From Saccharomycopsis crataegensis (Eukaryota > Ascomycota > Saccharomycetes > Ascoideales > Saccharomycopsidaceae): a stretch of 64,000 bases of DNA. Below are positions 16,781 through 25,191 of the stretch, piece after piece. A program made the position numbers and the translations under genes. Positions within the stretch are counted from its first letter, which is position 1. The number at the start of each line of letters is the position of its first letter. The notes beneath the pieces were generated by a model. It was given only the letters and a program-made list of their open reading frames with translations, ran no database searches and was not told where the DNA came from. The stretch covers positions 558,001-622,000 of the forward strand of contig NW_027043830.1 of the NCBI RefSeq assembly GCF_037102585.1, read 5' to 3'.

Positions 16781-18325
16781 CTATTCGTTTTCATCATAGT
16801 AGTATTTTTCAATATCTTTACAGAATTTTTCCTTAGCTTCGACCCACCAATAAATAAGGAAATATAATGTGAAAAACACAAGCACCACCGACATATAATT
16901 CATGTTGGAGGCCTCCGCAGGTAAAGTGAATGGGAAAGAATAGATGACAGTGGCAAATAACGCCCACAATATTGTGATTACATTACAAACAAACCCGATT
17001 TTGCCTAACCAGAATGGACCATGTTTGATATTAGAACGACCGTACCAAAGTAAACAACAAACTGGGATCATGTAACTAAGCAACAAGAAAGTGATACAAC
17101 CAACGACAAGAGAATTGTAGGCGGTGTAACTGGCTAAATAAAGACAACCAACAAGAGCACAAAGCACAGTAGACATGAAATGGGCGTTGACCGGAAGATT
17201 ACTTTTTGGATCGATACGTTTCCAGTATTTGGAAAATGGAATACCGTCATCTCTAGCAAAAGACCAACAAAGACGGGCTTGCCAAGTATGACAAGCAACA
17301 TTACAGCCGACACCAGTGACGAAAAGTAATACCCCTAAAAAGATTGCTCCACCTTTGTTACCAATGGATTGGTAATATATTTGAATAATTGGAGAATTCA
17401 CATCGGCAAGCACCGCGTCAAGGTTCTTAATGGAATAGAACATGGCAATAACGTAACAAAAGGAAGTAACAAATCCAATAGCCACAGTAGCCATGATGGT
17501 GATTGGAATGACTCTTTCCGGTTGCAAAGCTTCCTCAGCCATGTGGGTTGCGGAATCTAAACAAGAGAAAGACCAGTTTGGATTGATGAGACCTAAAATA
17601 AAAGCCATCCCAAAACTATTCCAACCAGTGCCATTAGAGAAGTCGGTGAAGACAAAGGAGCTAGAGTTATAATCACCCAGAGAACAAGCAAGAACAGTGA
17701 TGGAGATGACCACAAATGAAGTAAGTGAAATGTAAAAAGATGCTTGCGATACAGCAGGCAAGATTTTGCCGAAATAATTGAACCAGAAAATCAAGAAGTT
17801 CAAGATCTGGAAAATTACAAACACTTGCCAACGTTGATATTCATAAGAAGGGTGGGTCATCCCCCAGAAACCGACGATGAACTGAGCGATAGAAATGGTG
17901 ACGGATGCACTAGTGAAAATTGACCCGACCCAAGCCAAGGAACCAGTTAAATATGATAAGAAACGGGAGTATTTTCTTGGAGCGAGCTTGACAGTCCAAT
18001 AAAATTGACCTCCAGCATTCGGATACGCGCTGGCCAATTCAGAAAGAGTAATACCGATACAAGTAGAAACCACAGCAATGACAATAATACCATAGACAAT
18101 AATAAGAGGACCACCGGAGGAAATACCCGTAGAAAGACTGGCGGAAATACCGAACCACGAGTTGGTTAAGGAGAATGCAGTACCAAGGATGGCTCTTAGA
18201 CCAAAGTTCTTCTTCAACACCGGTTCAAACAGGGTTAAATCGTCGGTGTTGGTGAGTTCTCGGGGAGTGGGCGACGGGATTCTGTCTGAAAATTTTTCAT
18301 TTTTGGAAGCCTCTTCTTCTGACAT
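16781..18325 (-). CDS. HNM1: Choline/ethanolamine-type permease of the APC superfamily (Hnm1-like)
   Basis: 514 residues with about 12 membrane spans. It matches the amino acid/choline transporter family: LTNSWFGISASLSTGISSGG in the first span, ELASAYPNAGGQFYWT, GLINPNWSFSCLDSATHMAE, GFVTSFCYVIAMFYSI and CHTWQARLCWSFARDDGIPF follow in the same order as S. cerevisiae Hnm1. It is expected in the plasma membrane, importing choline, ethanolamine or related nitrogen compounds. The start is at the first ATG (MSEEEASKNEKF); a longer frame upstream begins only with TTG. The promoter has three GATAAG-type sites, suggesting nitrogen control. Exact substrate is not proven by sequence. Confidence 0.87.
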   Translation of the reverse strand: MSEEEASKNEKFSDRIPSPTPRELTNTDDLTLFEPVLKKNFGLRAILGTAFSLTNSWFGISASLSTGISSGGPLIIVYGIIVIAVVSTCIGITLSELASAYPNAGGQFYWTVKLAPRKYSRFLSYLTGSLAWVGSIFTSASVTISIAQFIVGFWGMTHPSYEYQRWQVFVIFQILNFLIFWFNYFGKILPAVSQASFYISLTSFVVISITVLACSLGDYNSSSFVFTDFSNGTGWNSFGMAFILGLINPNWSFSCLDSATHMAEEALQPERVIPITIMATVAIGFVTSFCYVIAMFYSIKNLDAVLADVNSPIIQIYYQSIGNKGGAIFLGVLLFVTGVGCNVACHTWQARLCWSFARDDGIPFSKYWKRIDPKSNLPVNAHFMSTVLCALVGCLYLASYTAYNSLVVGCITFLLLSYMIPVCCLLWYGRSNIKHGPFWLGKIGFVCNVITILWALFATVIYSFPFTLPAEASNMNYMSVVLVFFTLYFLIYWWVEAKEKFCKDIEKYYYDENE

Positions 18326-19068
18326 TTTGGGAGGAGGTTTTATTATTGGCGGAAGTGGAATCAAAAGCCAGAGATATTCGTTGGACGTCCTATGAGGGTT
18401 GAGGATTGTTCAAGATGTACAGTTAAAAAGAGAGTATGAGGGATCTGGGTGAAATTTTATAGCGAGCGGTGATAATAAATGTTGGAAAACTTCCTTCGCT
18501 GCAGGTGCCATCATGACGGATCTTTTCTTTGTTTCTTTTTTGGATTTTTCCCCATCAAAAATCGCATGTGAAATGGTAGAAATCGAGAGTGAGTCGATGT
18601 GTTGACAGATTGAGATTAAAAATGGAGTGAAAAGGGAAAACAGTTTGTTTAGATAAATTACGGTGCTCCATCGTATCTATGTGCCAGGGTCTCCAGGATC
18701 CTTTGATACTCTGCACAAACCATTGCAACAGAAGAATAATCCTTGCCGTCCGTACCGTACCTTCCGCGGCGGTCCGCGTGGTGGCGTGTGGAAGTTCTAA
18801 ATTTTTTGCACATGTTAGCAGGATAAGGCCAAGAAGACCGGCCCCGTTCTTGTTGGGTTTGGTTATCTCGATAAGACAGTTAGGCCAGGGCTTATCGTGT
18901 GACGAATGTATCTAGTGTAACGGTCTCCATTGTACGATGGTTGTGGGTGGTTATTCTGTTAAACAGTCACAGAATACCCCTATTATTTACCACTCCCTCA
19001 GCTGAACACCATAGATTTATTCATGAAATGATCCCCCCCCCCTAAAATATCAGAAATCTTAACGCATT
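18326..19068. other. Long promoter region of the permease gene
   Basis: About 740 bases, GC-richer around 18740-18850 (CCGCGG at 18764-18769, repeated CCGTACC-type words), with GATA motifs described separately and a C10 run near 19033-19042. No gene seen. Confidence 0.5.
18832..18896 (-). promoter_or_regulatory. Cluster of three GATAAG sites
   Basis: GATAAG at 18832-18837 and 18870-18875 and its complement CTTATC at 18891-18896, about 510-570 bases upstream of the permease ATG. Such clusters bind GATA factors (Gln3/Gat1 type) in nitrogen catabolite repression. The CG-rich CCGCGGCGG just upstream could be a zinc-cluster factor site; that part is speculative. Confidence 0.45.
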
Positions 19069-19320
19069 TTACTGATGCATTTTACTAGTTTCGTTATTAT
19101 TATCCTTCTCTTCGATCTTCAACAGTTTTTTTTTTTTTGTACGATATGGTAAGCCGCCAAAGATTGTGCCGCTAGCATATATGCTCCATACAATATATTG
19201 ACCCCAATGACTTTTCCAATGAAAATACACGTAAGAGCAGCTTAAGACATCAGCTGCCTTGACATTATCTGTAACATTAGATATTCCAGTAAGTTTTTCA
19301 AAATTAACTCTACAAATCAT
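19069..19320 (-). CDS. Small putative single-span membrane protein, 83 aa
   Basis: ATG at 19320 preceded by a pyrimidine-rich leader (about 19330-19400) of the kind found in yeast 5' UTRs. The middle has an aromatic hydrophobic stretch (WGQYIVWSIYASGTIFGGL), then a Lys-rich junction (RTKKKKLL) and a charged tail. The layout resembles small accessory subunits of inner mitochondrial membrane complexes, but I cannot assign one. An 11-12 base A run encodes the KKKK. Could be a chance frame. Confidence 0.35.
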   Translation of the reverse strand: MICRVNFEKLTGISNVTDNVKAADVLSCSYVYFHWKSHWGQYIVWSIYASGTIFGGLPYRTKKKKLLKIEEKDNNNETSKMHQ

Positions 19321-19488
19321 GGAAGAGGAGAATTGAAATGAGGAAAATATATTTAAGATAGAAAGAAAACAAGAGTGTTGGAAGAAACGAAGAAATAAAA
19401 AAAAAAGTACCAAAGCACTTTATGCGAAAGGTATCTAATATACGGCAATAGAAACTAACATTGAAAACATCATTTCAAGCTAATATGT

Positions 19489-20946
19489 CTACTCATCAGA
19501 ACGGGAACAACCAGAGAGAGCAGTGATAGCAGCTGGACAAACAACTTGTTCGTAAGTGACATCTGGATTGTCAGCATTTTCAAACCAGGTGAATCTGAAA
19601 TCACAACCGGATTGCAAAGTATCTGGAAGGTCAGCACATTCTTCTTCAGAGGAAACACCCCCGTATTGAGCGCCCCAAGAATAAGAAGAACCAAATTCAC
19701 TTGGACAGCCAGAAGTGAAAATACCAGCACCACCACCTGGAAGTTGCAAATCGAAATGGGATCCAGAAAGATCGCCACCAGTGTTAGTAACTTGAACCAC
19801 CATGCTCTTTCCAGCAATGGCGGTATTGGTGAAAGTCAACTTGTAGCAGGTACAAGCCAAGGTTTGGTCGGTGGCACCTTCAATCGAGGCAGCAGCGAAA
19901 CCGTAAGCCAAATCATCACTAATAGCCCATGGTTGTTGATCAGGGCACATGAAAGCGTCACCACCAATGCAACCAGAAGTGGAGAAAGTTTGACCAGAGA
20001 ATTTGTTACCAGAGGCATCACAAGCGTAAACTGGTTGGGAGACAGCACTCAGCTTACCGCTCCAACTGTAACTTGGCAAACAACAATCATAGTAGCGAGT
20101 AGTGACACCAGAACCACTGAACCCTCCAGAAACGGTTTTAAGATCAACTGCAGCAGAGCTGGTCGAAGTGGCAGATGAAGAAACAACAGAGGTAGACAAA
20201 GTGGCCACTGCAGAAGAAGAGGTGGAAGAAGCGCTGGTTGTATAGGTACTGTCATCAGAAGATGAGGCAAAAGAAGAAGAAGAAGATGAAGATGATGATT
20301 CGGAGGAAGCAGAGGAAGAAGCAGAGGAAGAAGCAGAGGAAGAAGCAGAGGAAGAAGCAGAGGAAGCAACAGTGGTGGTTGGAGCAACAGTAGAAATACT
20401 AGAGGAGTATTCTAAAGTTTGGGTACTTTTAACAGTGGTAGAGTATTTTTCTTCATGATTGCTAGAAGTAACGTTGTCAGATGAAGCTGATGTGCTATAA
20501 ATTTCGACTGCGGTGCTATTTGAGTAGCTGCTAAATGAAGCAGAAGATGAAGCAGCAATAGCAGATTGAGGACTACTTTTAGTAGTGACAGTCACTTGAA
20601 CAACATCGGTGGTGGCAGCGGAAGAGTGGGAGTGTCCGTTACTGCTATACCAGTCAGAAGAAGTGGCGACACATTGATAGTAGTATGGGTTTTGTGATTT
20701 ACAGTAGGCACCAGAAGCACATTCCGTGGCTCCTGTCCATCCATAACCACCACATTGGTAGTACAATTGGGCTTTGCCTTCGTGAAGAGTGACGTTAGCA
20801 ACAAGAGTAGAAGAGGTCACTGCAGGGCCAGAAGAAGAGGCACTTAAGGAGGTTGGATACTCGAAGGAAGTACCATTGGTGGAGTTGGTGGCTTGGACAC
20901 CAAGGAAAGCAGCAGCAACAGCAAAGATAAAGGAGTGACTAATCAT
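19489..20946 (-). CDS. Secreted endoglucanase, CBM1 + Ser-rich linker + GH45
   Basis: 485 residues. A signal peptide (MISHSFIFAVAAAFLGVQA) is followed by a CBM1 cellulose-binding domain at about 61-92 (YYQCGGYGWTGATECASG), a Ser/Ala/Thr linker to about 275, and a GH45 catalytic domain to the end. The domain has TTRYYDCCLPSYSWSG with catalytic Asp287, SHFDLQLPGGG with Asp399 (112 residues apart, against 111 in Humicola Cel45A), DDLAYGFAA and DFRFTWFENADNPDVT. It should cleave beta-1,4-glucan outside the cell. CBM1 is N-terminal, unlike the Humicola enzyme. The start is the ATG giving the signal peptide; the frame continues upstream but without a secretion signal. GH45 is rare in yeasts, suggesting acquisition by transfer. 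Confidence 0.94.
   Translation of the reverse strand: MISHSFIFAVAAAFLGVQATNSTNGTSFEYPTSLSASSSGPAVTSSTLVANVTLHEGKAQLYYQCGGYGWTGATECASGAYCKSQNPYYYQCVATSSDWYSSNGHSHSSAATTDVVQVTVTTKSSPQSAIAASSSASFSSYSNSTAVEIYSTSASSDNVTSSNHEEKYSTTVKSTQTLEYSSSISTVAPTTTVASSASSSASSSASSSASSSASSESSSSSSSSSFASSSDDSTYTTSASSTSSSAVATLSTSVVSSSATSTSSAAVDLKTVSGGFSGSGVTTRYYDCCLPSYSWSGKLSAVSQPVYACDASGNKFSGQTFSTSGCIGGDAFMCPDQQPWAISDDLAYGFAAASIEGATDQTLACTCYKLTFTNTAIAGKSMVVQVTNTGGDLSGSHFDLQLPGGGAGIFTSGCPSEFGSSYSWGAQYGGVSSEEECADLPDTLQSGCDFRFTWFENADNPDVTYEQVVCPAAITALSGCSRSDE
20302..20367 (-). repeat. 12-base tandem repeat in the cellulase linker
   Basis: About five copies of an AGAGGAAGAAGC-type unit, coding for repeated SSAS on the minus strand. 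Such an in-frame repeat can change copy number and so linker length between strains. Confidence 0.8.
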
Positions 20947-21069
20947 TTTTCTAAAGAAAATGCAACTTATTGGAGAAAGGAATGAATGAAGTTGGTATTG
21001 TTCAGCTTGTAGAAGAGAAAAGAGAAAAAAATGGATTTCCAATAAAGGATATTTAGGAGGAAAAGATGT

Positions 21070-21080
21070 GTATATATATA
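21070..21080 (-). promoter_or_regulatory. TATA element of the cellulase gene
   Basis: TATATATA about 125-135 bases upstream of the cellulase ATG on the minus strand, the usual yeast distance. A strong TATA box fits an inducible secreted enzyme. Confidence 0.5.
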
Positions 21081-22004
21081 GATACCATCTCTATTGTCAT
21101 TGCTTTGGCGGATCTCGTTTTCTCCTCAAAGAGTACTACTGTTTGAACATTCCACAACGTCAAACTTACTGGTGCAGAAATTCCACTGAAACTAATAACT
21201 TTGCAGAAATCAGGATACTTGGTGCACTTGCCAATCTTAAACAAGTTTGTTCCGCTCCGTTTTTTAATATTTTAATATAAAGAGAAACAAATAAGAAACT
21301 CAAGAGAAAGAGAATATATTAAACATACTTAGTAATAGTTGTACTCAGTATATTATATTTCTCTACTTTTCCGTGGTTCGATTTCATCATCCTTATTGCG
21401 GTGATATGCAATATCAGCATGAGCATTCTCACTTAATGCCGAAATATGAGGGATCCCTAACAAGTCTCAGACAGCTGAGCGTGGATCCAGGGGTCTAACT
21501 TGTACATATTGGTAGCATCAGGGATATCTGGGGGGACATTTTTTACTGAAATCGCTGCTAAATTAGAGCCACCGAGTAAGACATGCTAGAAAATCTACAT
21601 GAACGCACATTGTGCTAAAGTCTAAATGTTGGAAAATTCCTGGCTTTGACAAACAAACCGATCAATTGTTATAACTAGAACTGTATCTCAAAAAAGATGC
21701 AATAAGACGAACAGACAATACTGTGAGGCCTCTCTTCAAAAACAGGAGTAGATATTTTTAGACGGTGGCTTGTACGTACGTTTCGGTAAAAAAAAAAAAA
21801 AGCAAGCCTCCCTGCCATCTTGGACAGGAATTGTGGATTTCTTTGGATTTAAAAATAAACCACAAAATATAAAATTAAACCACTCTGATCGGGGAGTTTG
21901 GACTGAGACAAAATGATTAATAAAAAACAAAACAAATGGTGATCTACAGTATTTAAATTTATCAACAAATAATGCAACTCAACATGAAATTCTATAATAT
22001 ACAT
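21081..22004. other. Intergenic: cellulase upstream region and SSF1 3' end
   Basis: About 920 bases with no gene recognised. Distal promoter elements of the cellulase may lie here. Confidence 0.45.
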
Positions 22005-23213
22005 TCAATCACTGAAAAGTTCTTCATCAGATTCTTCCTCTTCTTCACTTTCCTCACTCTCGTCACTAACATCTTCGCCATCGGCTAATCTTTTTTCACG
22101 TTCTTCCTTTTTCTGTTGACGACGCAATTTTTTGGCTTCCTTCTTTTCTTTCTTAGCTTGCACGTTAGCATCTTGTTCTTTTCTCCGCTGGGCCTTCAAC
22201 TTACGACGTACCGCATGTCGTTGTTCAAGCTTATTAACTTCCGCATTGGTCTTCTTGACAAGGCCGTGGTATAACACTTTACCACTACAAACATCATCTT
22301 CAATTTTAATAAGTTCAAGTTTCAAACGTGGCCCAATTTCTGTCAATTTGACAGCTTTCTTTTTGGTTTTCAGTTCTGGTTCCTGTTGCTGTTTCTCTTG
22401 TTTGAAATGTGGATTATTTTCACTGATTTGCACAACTTCATCGTCGTCAACCTCCGATTCACTGGTGAACCCTGCACCATTAGCATACGGATCCAACACA
22501 AAATCAGCAACATCGGCAACTTTCCCTAAGTTAGGCAATTTCTTATGGGAATTTTCTTTGGCATTGATCAATTTTTTAATCGATTTGGAAAGGTCCACCG
22601 GTTTAGTGTTGATGCTATAATGACGTAAATCGATTTCCCCATCCTCGCTTCTGTTTAAAATCAACACTCTCTTGATGGAAGAAACTTTCATGTTTTGTGG
22701 TTGAATTGGCGGGAACATACTTTGTAATAATGTAATGGTTAATTTTTCGTGGGGTTCTGCTTTGGCAGGACTGGTGAACCCATTGAGCACCAATAATGGT
22801 GGGTTAGCATATTCCGAAGACGCTTTGTCCAAACTTTTTGGATGACGCAAAATACGTCTGACATCTTTACACAATGAATAATTATTGACTTTGAAAGTGA
22901 TGGTTGGACCATGAGGAACACGGGTCAAACGCATATTCACGGTCCCGGCATCAGATTGACTGAAAACAAGCATATGAGACACCCCAAGTGGACCAGCCAT
23001 GACCACGAAGTCTCTGAGTCTGTTGGATTTACGTTCTTTCAAACTAATGGCAGTGTGTGGTTGCATGACATTCCTCATATCGCTAACAAGCTGAGTAACT
23101 GAATGGTTTTTGAGGGCATCACCAACAGCAATTACCATCGAACGAGGAATTTTCGCAAGATCTTCCTCACTTGTCTTAACATGGGTATGTGTTTTTCTTC
23201 TATGACGAGCCAT
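22005..23213 (-). CDS. SSF1: Ribosome biogenesis Brix-domain protein Ssf1/PPAN
   Basis: 402 residues. The N-terminus MARHRRKTHTHVK and the Brix/sigma-like domain (about 25-280: IPRSMVIAVGDA, LRDFVVMAGPLGVSHMLVFS, RLTRVPHGPTITFKV, SSIKRVLILNR) identify Ssf1/Ssf2 (Peter Pan). It acts in the nucleolus on early 60S pre-ribosomes with Rrp15 and Rrp14. A Lys/Glu-rich C-terminus (KKEEREKRLADGEDVSDESE) is typical. It is divergent from RRP3 with a 257-base shared promoter containing PAC and RRPE motifs. Confidence 0.93.
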   Translation of the reverse strand: MARHRRKTHTHVKTSEEDLAKIPRSMVIAVGDALKNHSVTQLVSDMRNVMQPHTAISLKERKSNRLRDFVVMAGPLGVSHMLVFSQSDAGTVNMRLTRVPHGPTITFKVNNYSLCKDVRRILRHPKSLDKASSEYANPPLLVLNGFTSPAKAEPHEKLTITLLQSMFPPIQPQNMKVSSIKRVLILNRSEDGEIDLRHYSINTKPVDLSKSIKKLINAKENSHKKLPNLGKVADVADFVLDPYANGAGFTSESEVDDDEVVQISENNPHFKQEKQQQEPELKTKKKAVKLTEIGPRLKLELIKIEDDVCSGKVLYHGLVKKTNAEVNKLEQRHAVRRKLKAQRRKEQDANVQAKKEKKEAKKLRRQQKKEEREKRLADGEDVSDESEESEEEEESDEELFSD

Positions 23214-23288
23214 AATATAAATAGATTATTATTGTTATTATATGATCCAGTTGATGATAGATAGATATCAGTAAAAAGAAGTGTGATA

Positions 23289-23400
23289 TGAAAAATTTCT
23301 TTACAAAGAAAAATTTTTGAGAGGAAAAAAAAAAAAAAAAAATAAAAAAAATTATGTCAGCCACACGTGATTTTTCGATGAGCTTCATACAAAAATTTTT
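23289..23400. promoter_or_regulatory. Shared PAC/RRPE promoter of SSF1 and RRP3
   Basis: TCGATGAGCT (23375-23384) matches 9 of 10 positions of the PAC element GCGATGAGMT. TGAAAAATTTC (23289-23299), GAAAAATTTTT (23308-23318) and CAAAAATTTTT (from 23390) match RRPE. A CACGTG lies at 23364-23369, and an A-tract is between. PAC plus RRPE is the known signature of the yeast ribosome-biogenesis regulon. Confidence 0.75.
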
Positions 23401-23470
23401 TCTTGGTTGATTCTTTATATAATTATTGTAGAAATAGCTAAGATATTGAAACTTATTCCACACCTTAGAG

Positions 23471-24982
23471 ATGGCAAAATTAGCTTCAAAAAGTGGGAAG
23501 ATCACTAAACAAGAAAAGAGCTCAAAGCAGGCGAATCAGCTCGCACTCAAAATTAAAGAGCGTGCTTTAGCGAAAAAGAAGGAAGAAGAAGCAGAAGAAG
23601 AAGAGGAAGAACAGAGAAACAATACCAGTGATTCTGATAGCGAATCTGAATCTACTAATGATCAATCAGATGCCAAGGAAAATGTGAAAGTAGAAGAGGA
23701 AGAAGAAGAAGAAGAAGAATCGTCACAATACAAATCGTTTGCTGATTTTGGCCTTGCACCAGAACTTATTGAGGCATGTCAACAGCTTAAATTCACAAAA
23801 CCAACGCCCATCCAGGCCGAAGCTATTCCTTGGGGGCTTAAAGGTAAAGATTTGATTGGGCTTGCGCAAACCGGGTCAGGTAAGACCGCTGCGTTTGCCA
23901 TTCCAATTCTTCAAGAACTTTGGGAAGCCAGAACCCCATATTTTGCCTGTGTGCTTTCTCCAACCCGTGAATTGGCGTACCAGATCAAGGAAACTTTTGA
24001 TGCTCTTGGATCAGGAATGGCTTGTAAAACCGTTTGTATCGTTGGTGGGGTAGGGATGATGGACCAAGCCAGAGACTTGATGAAGAAACCTCATATAATT
24101 GTCGCGACCCCTGGTAGATTGCTCGATCATCTCGAGCATACCAAAGGGTTCAGTTTAAAAGCCTTGAAATACCTCGTGTTGGACGAAGCGGATCGTTTAC
24201 TCGAACTTGAATTCGGCCCGGCCTTGGATCGTATCCTTGAACTCGTTCCTAAAAAACGTCGTACCTTCTTATTCTCCGCCACTATGACCTCAAAAGTCGC
24301 TAAGCTTCAACGTGCGTCTCTTGAAGACCCTGTCCGTTGTGCAGTCAATGATAAGTATACCACTGTCGACTCACTTATTCAAACCATGATTGTCGCCCCA
24401 AGTGGATCAAAAGATACTCATTTAATCCGTCTTCTTGATAAATACACCGGTAAGGCAATCATCATCTTCACCCGTACTGTGGCGAATTGTCAAAGAACAG
24501 CGATTCTTGGGAAAATCTTGGGTTTCCCAATTGTCCCACTCCATGGCCAACTCAGTCAGTCTAAGCGTTTGGGTGCCCTTAATAAGTTCAAGAGTGGATC
24601 AAAGCAAATTCTTGTGGCTACCGACGTGGCGGCTCGTGGGTTGGATATCCCATCGGTGGATTTGGTGATAAATTACGACATGCCAACCGATTCGAAAACT
24701 TATATTCACCGTGTGGGGCGTACTGCCAGAGCAGGGAAGAGTGGTCGTTCCGTTAGTTTGGTTACTCAGTATGATTTGGAATTATTGTTACGTATTGAAC
24801 AAGCCCTTGATAAGAAATTGGCTAAAGAGGTGGTGGACAATCAAGAAATTGCAATTTTGCATAAAACTGTCGATAAAGCTTTTGTGCAAGCCATTCATGA
24901 ATTCAAATTGTTCCAGGAAAATAATAAACAAAGGGGTAAACATGACAAACGTGGAGACAACAAGGATAGGGAAGAGCGTTAA
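23471..24982 (+). CDS. RRP3: DEAD-box RNA helicase Rrp3 (DDX47)
   Basis: 503 residues. An acidic N-terminus (long Glu runs, residues 36-80) precedes a Q motif ([14 protein letters not shown]...PTPIQAEAI), motif I AQTGSGKT (about 131-138), [31 protein letters not shown] (Asp238), [20 protein letters not shown] and [13 protein letters not shown]. This set and the [20 protein letters not shown] context match Rrp3, needed for early 18S rRNA cleavages in the nucleolus. It shares the SSF1 promoter, joining small- and large-subunit assembly factors. Confidence 0.93.
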   Translation: MAKLASKSGKITKQEKSSKQANQLALKIKERALAKKKEEEAEEEEEEQRNNTSDSDSESESTNDQSDAKENVKVEEEEEEEEESSQYKSFADFGLAPELIEACQQLKFTKPTPIQAEAIPWGLKGKDLIGLAQTGSGKTAAFAIPILQELWEARTPYFACVLSPTRELAYQIKETFDALGSGMACKTVCIVGGVGMMDQARDLMKKPHIIVATPGRLLDHLEHTKGFSLKALKYLVLDEADRLLELEFGPALDRILELVPKKRRTFLFSATMTSKVAKLQRASLEDPVRCAVNDKYTTVDSLIQTMIVAPSGSKDTHLIRLLDKYTGKAIIIFTRTVANCQRTAILGKILGFPIVPLHGQLSQSKRLGALNKFKSGSKQILVATDVAARGLDIPSVDLVINYDMPTDSKTYIHRVGRTARAGKSGRSVSLVTQYDLELLLRIEQALDKKLAKEVVDNQEIAILHKTVDKAFVQAIHEFKLFQENNKQRGKHDKRGDNKDREER

Positions 24983-25125
24983 ATTTTCTTTTCTACAGAT
25001 TCTTTTTTTTTTTTTGGATTATATCTAGCTAATATAGAAATCGAATTTATTTGTAAAAGATCAAACACGATAAAGTTGAATATTTAGTTTGTAATTGCAC
25101 AATCAACAAAAATCTAGCAAAAACA

Positions 25126-25189
25126 AAATAAATAAATAAATAAATAGATAAATAAATAAATAAATAAATAAATAAACAACAACAACAAC
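25126..25189. repeat. AAAT then AAC microsatellites
   Basis: A run of about a dozen AAAT units, one with a G, followed by AAC units, ending next to the GUT2 stop codon, so it lies in the GUT2 3' UTR. Confidence 0.8.
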
Positions 25190-25191
25190 GA

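Noticed and set aside
19546-20178. 210-codon plus-strand frame across the cellulase
   Set aside because: It is antisense to the conserved GH45 domain; the long frame is a by-product of codon bias.
21371-21384. GGTTCGATTTC, resembling a tRNA B box
   Set aside because: No A box or acceptor stem at the right distance upstream.
22132-22620. 162-codon plus-strand frame inside SSF1
   Set aside because: Antisense to a conserved Brix protein; Ser/Cys/Phe-rich composition as expected from the reverse of Lys/Glu codons.
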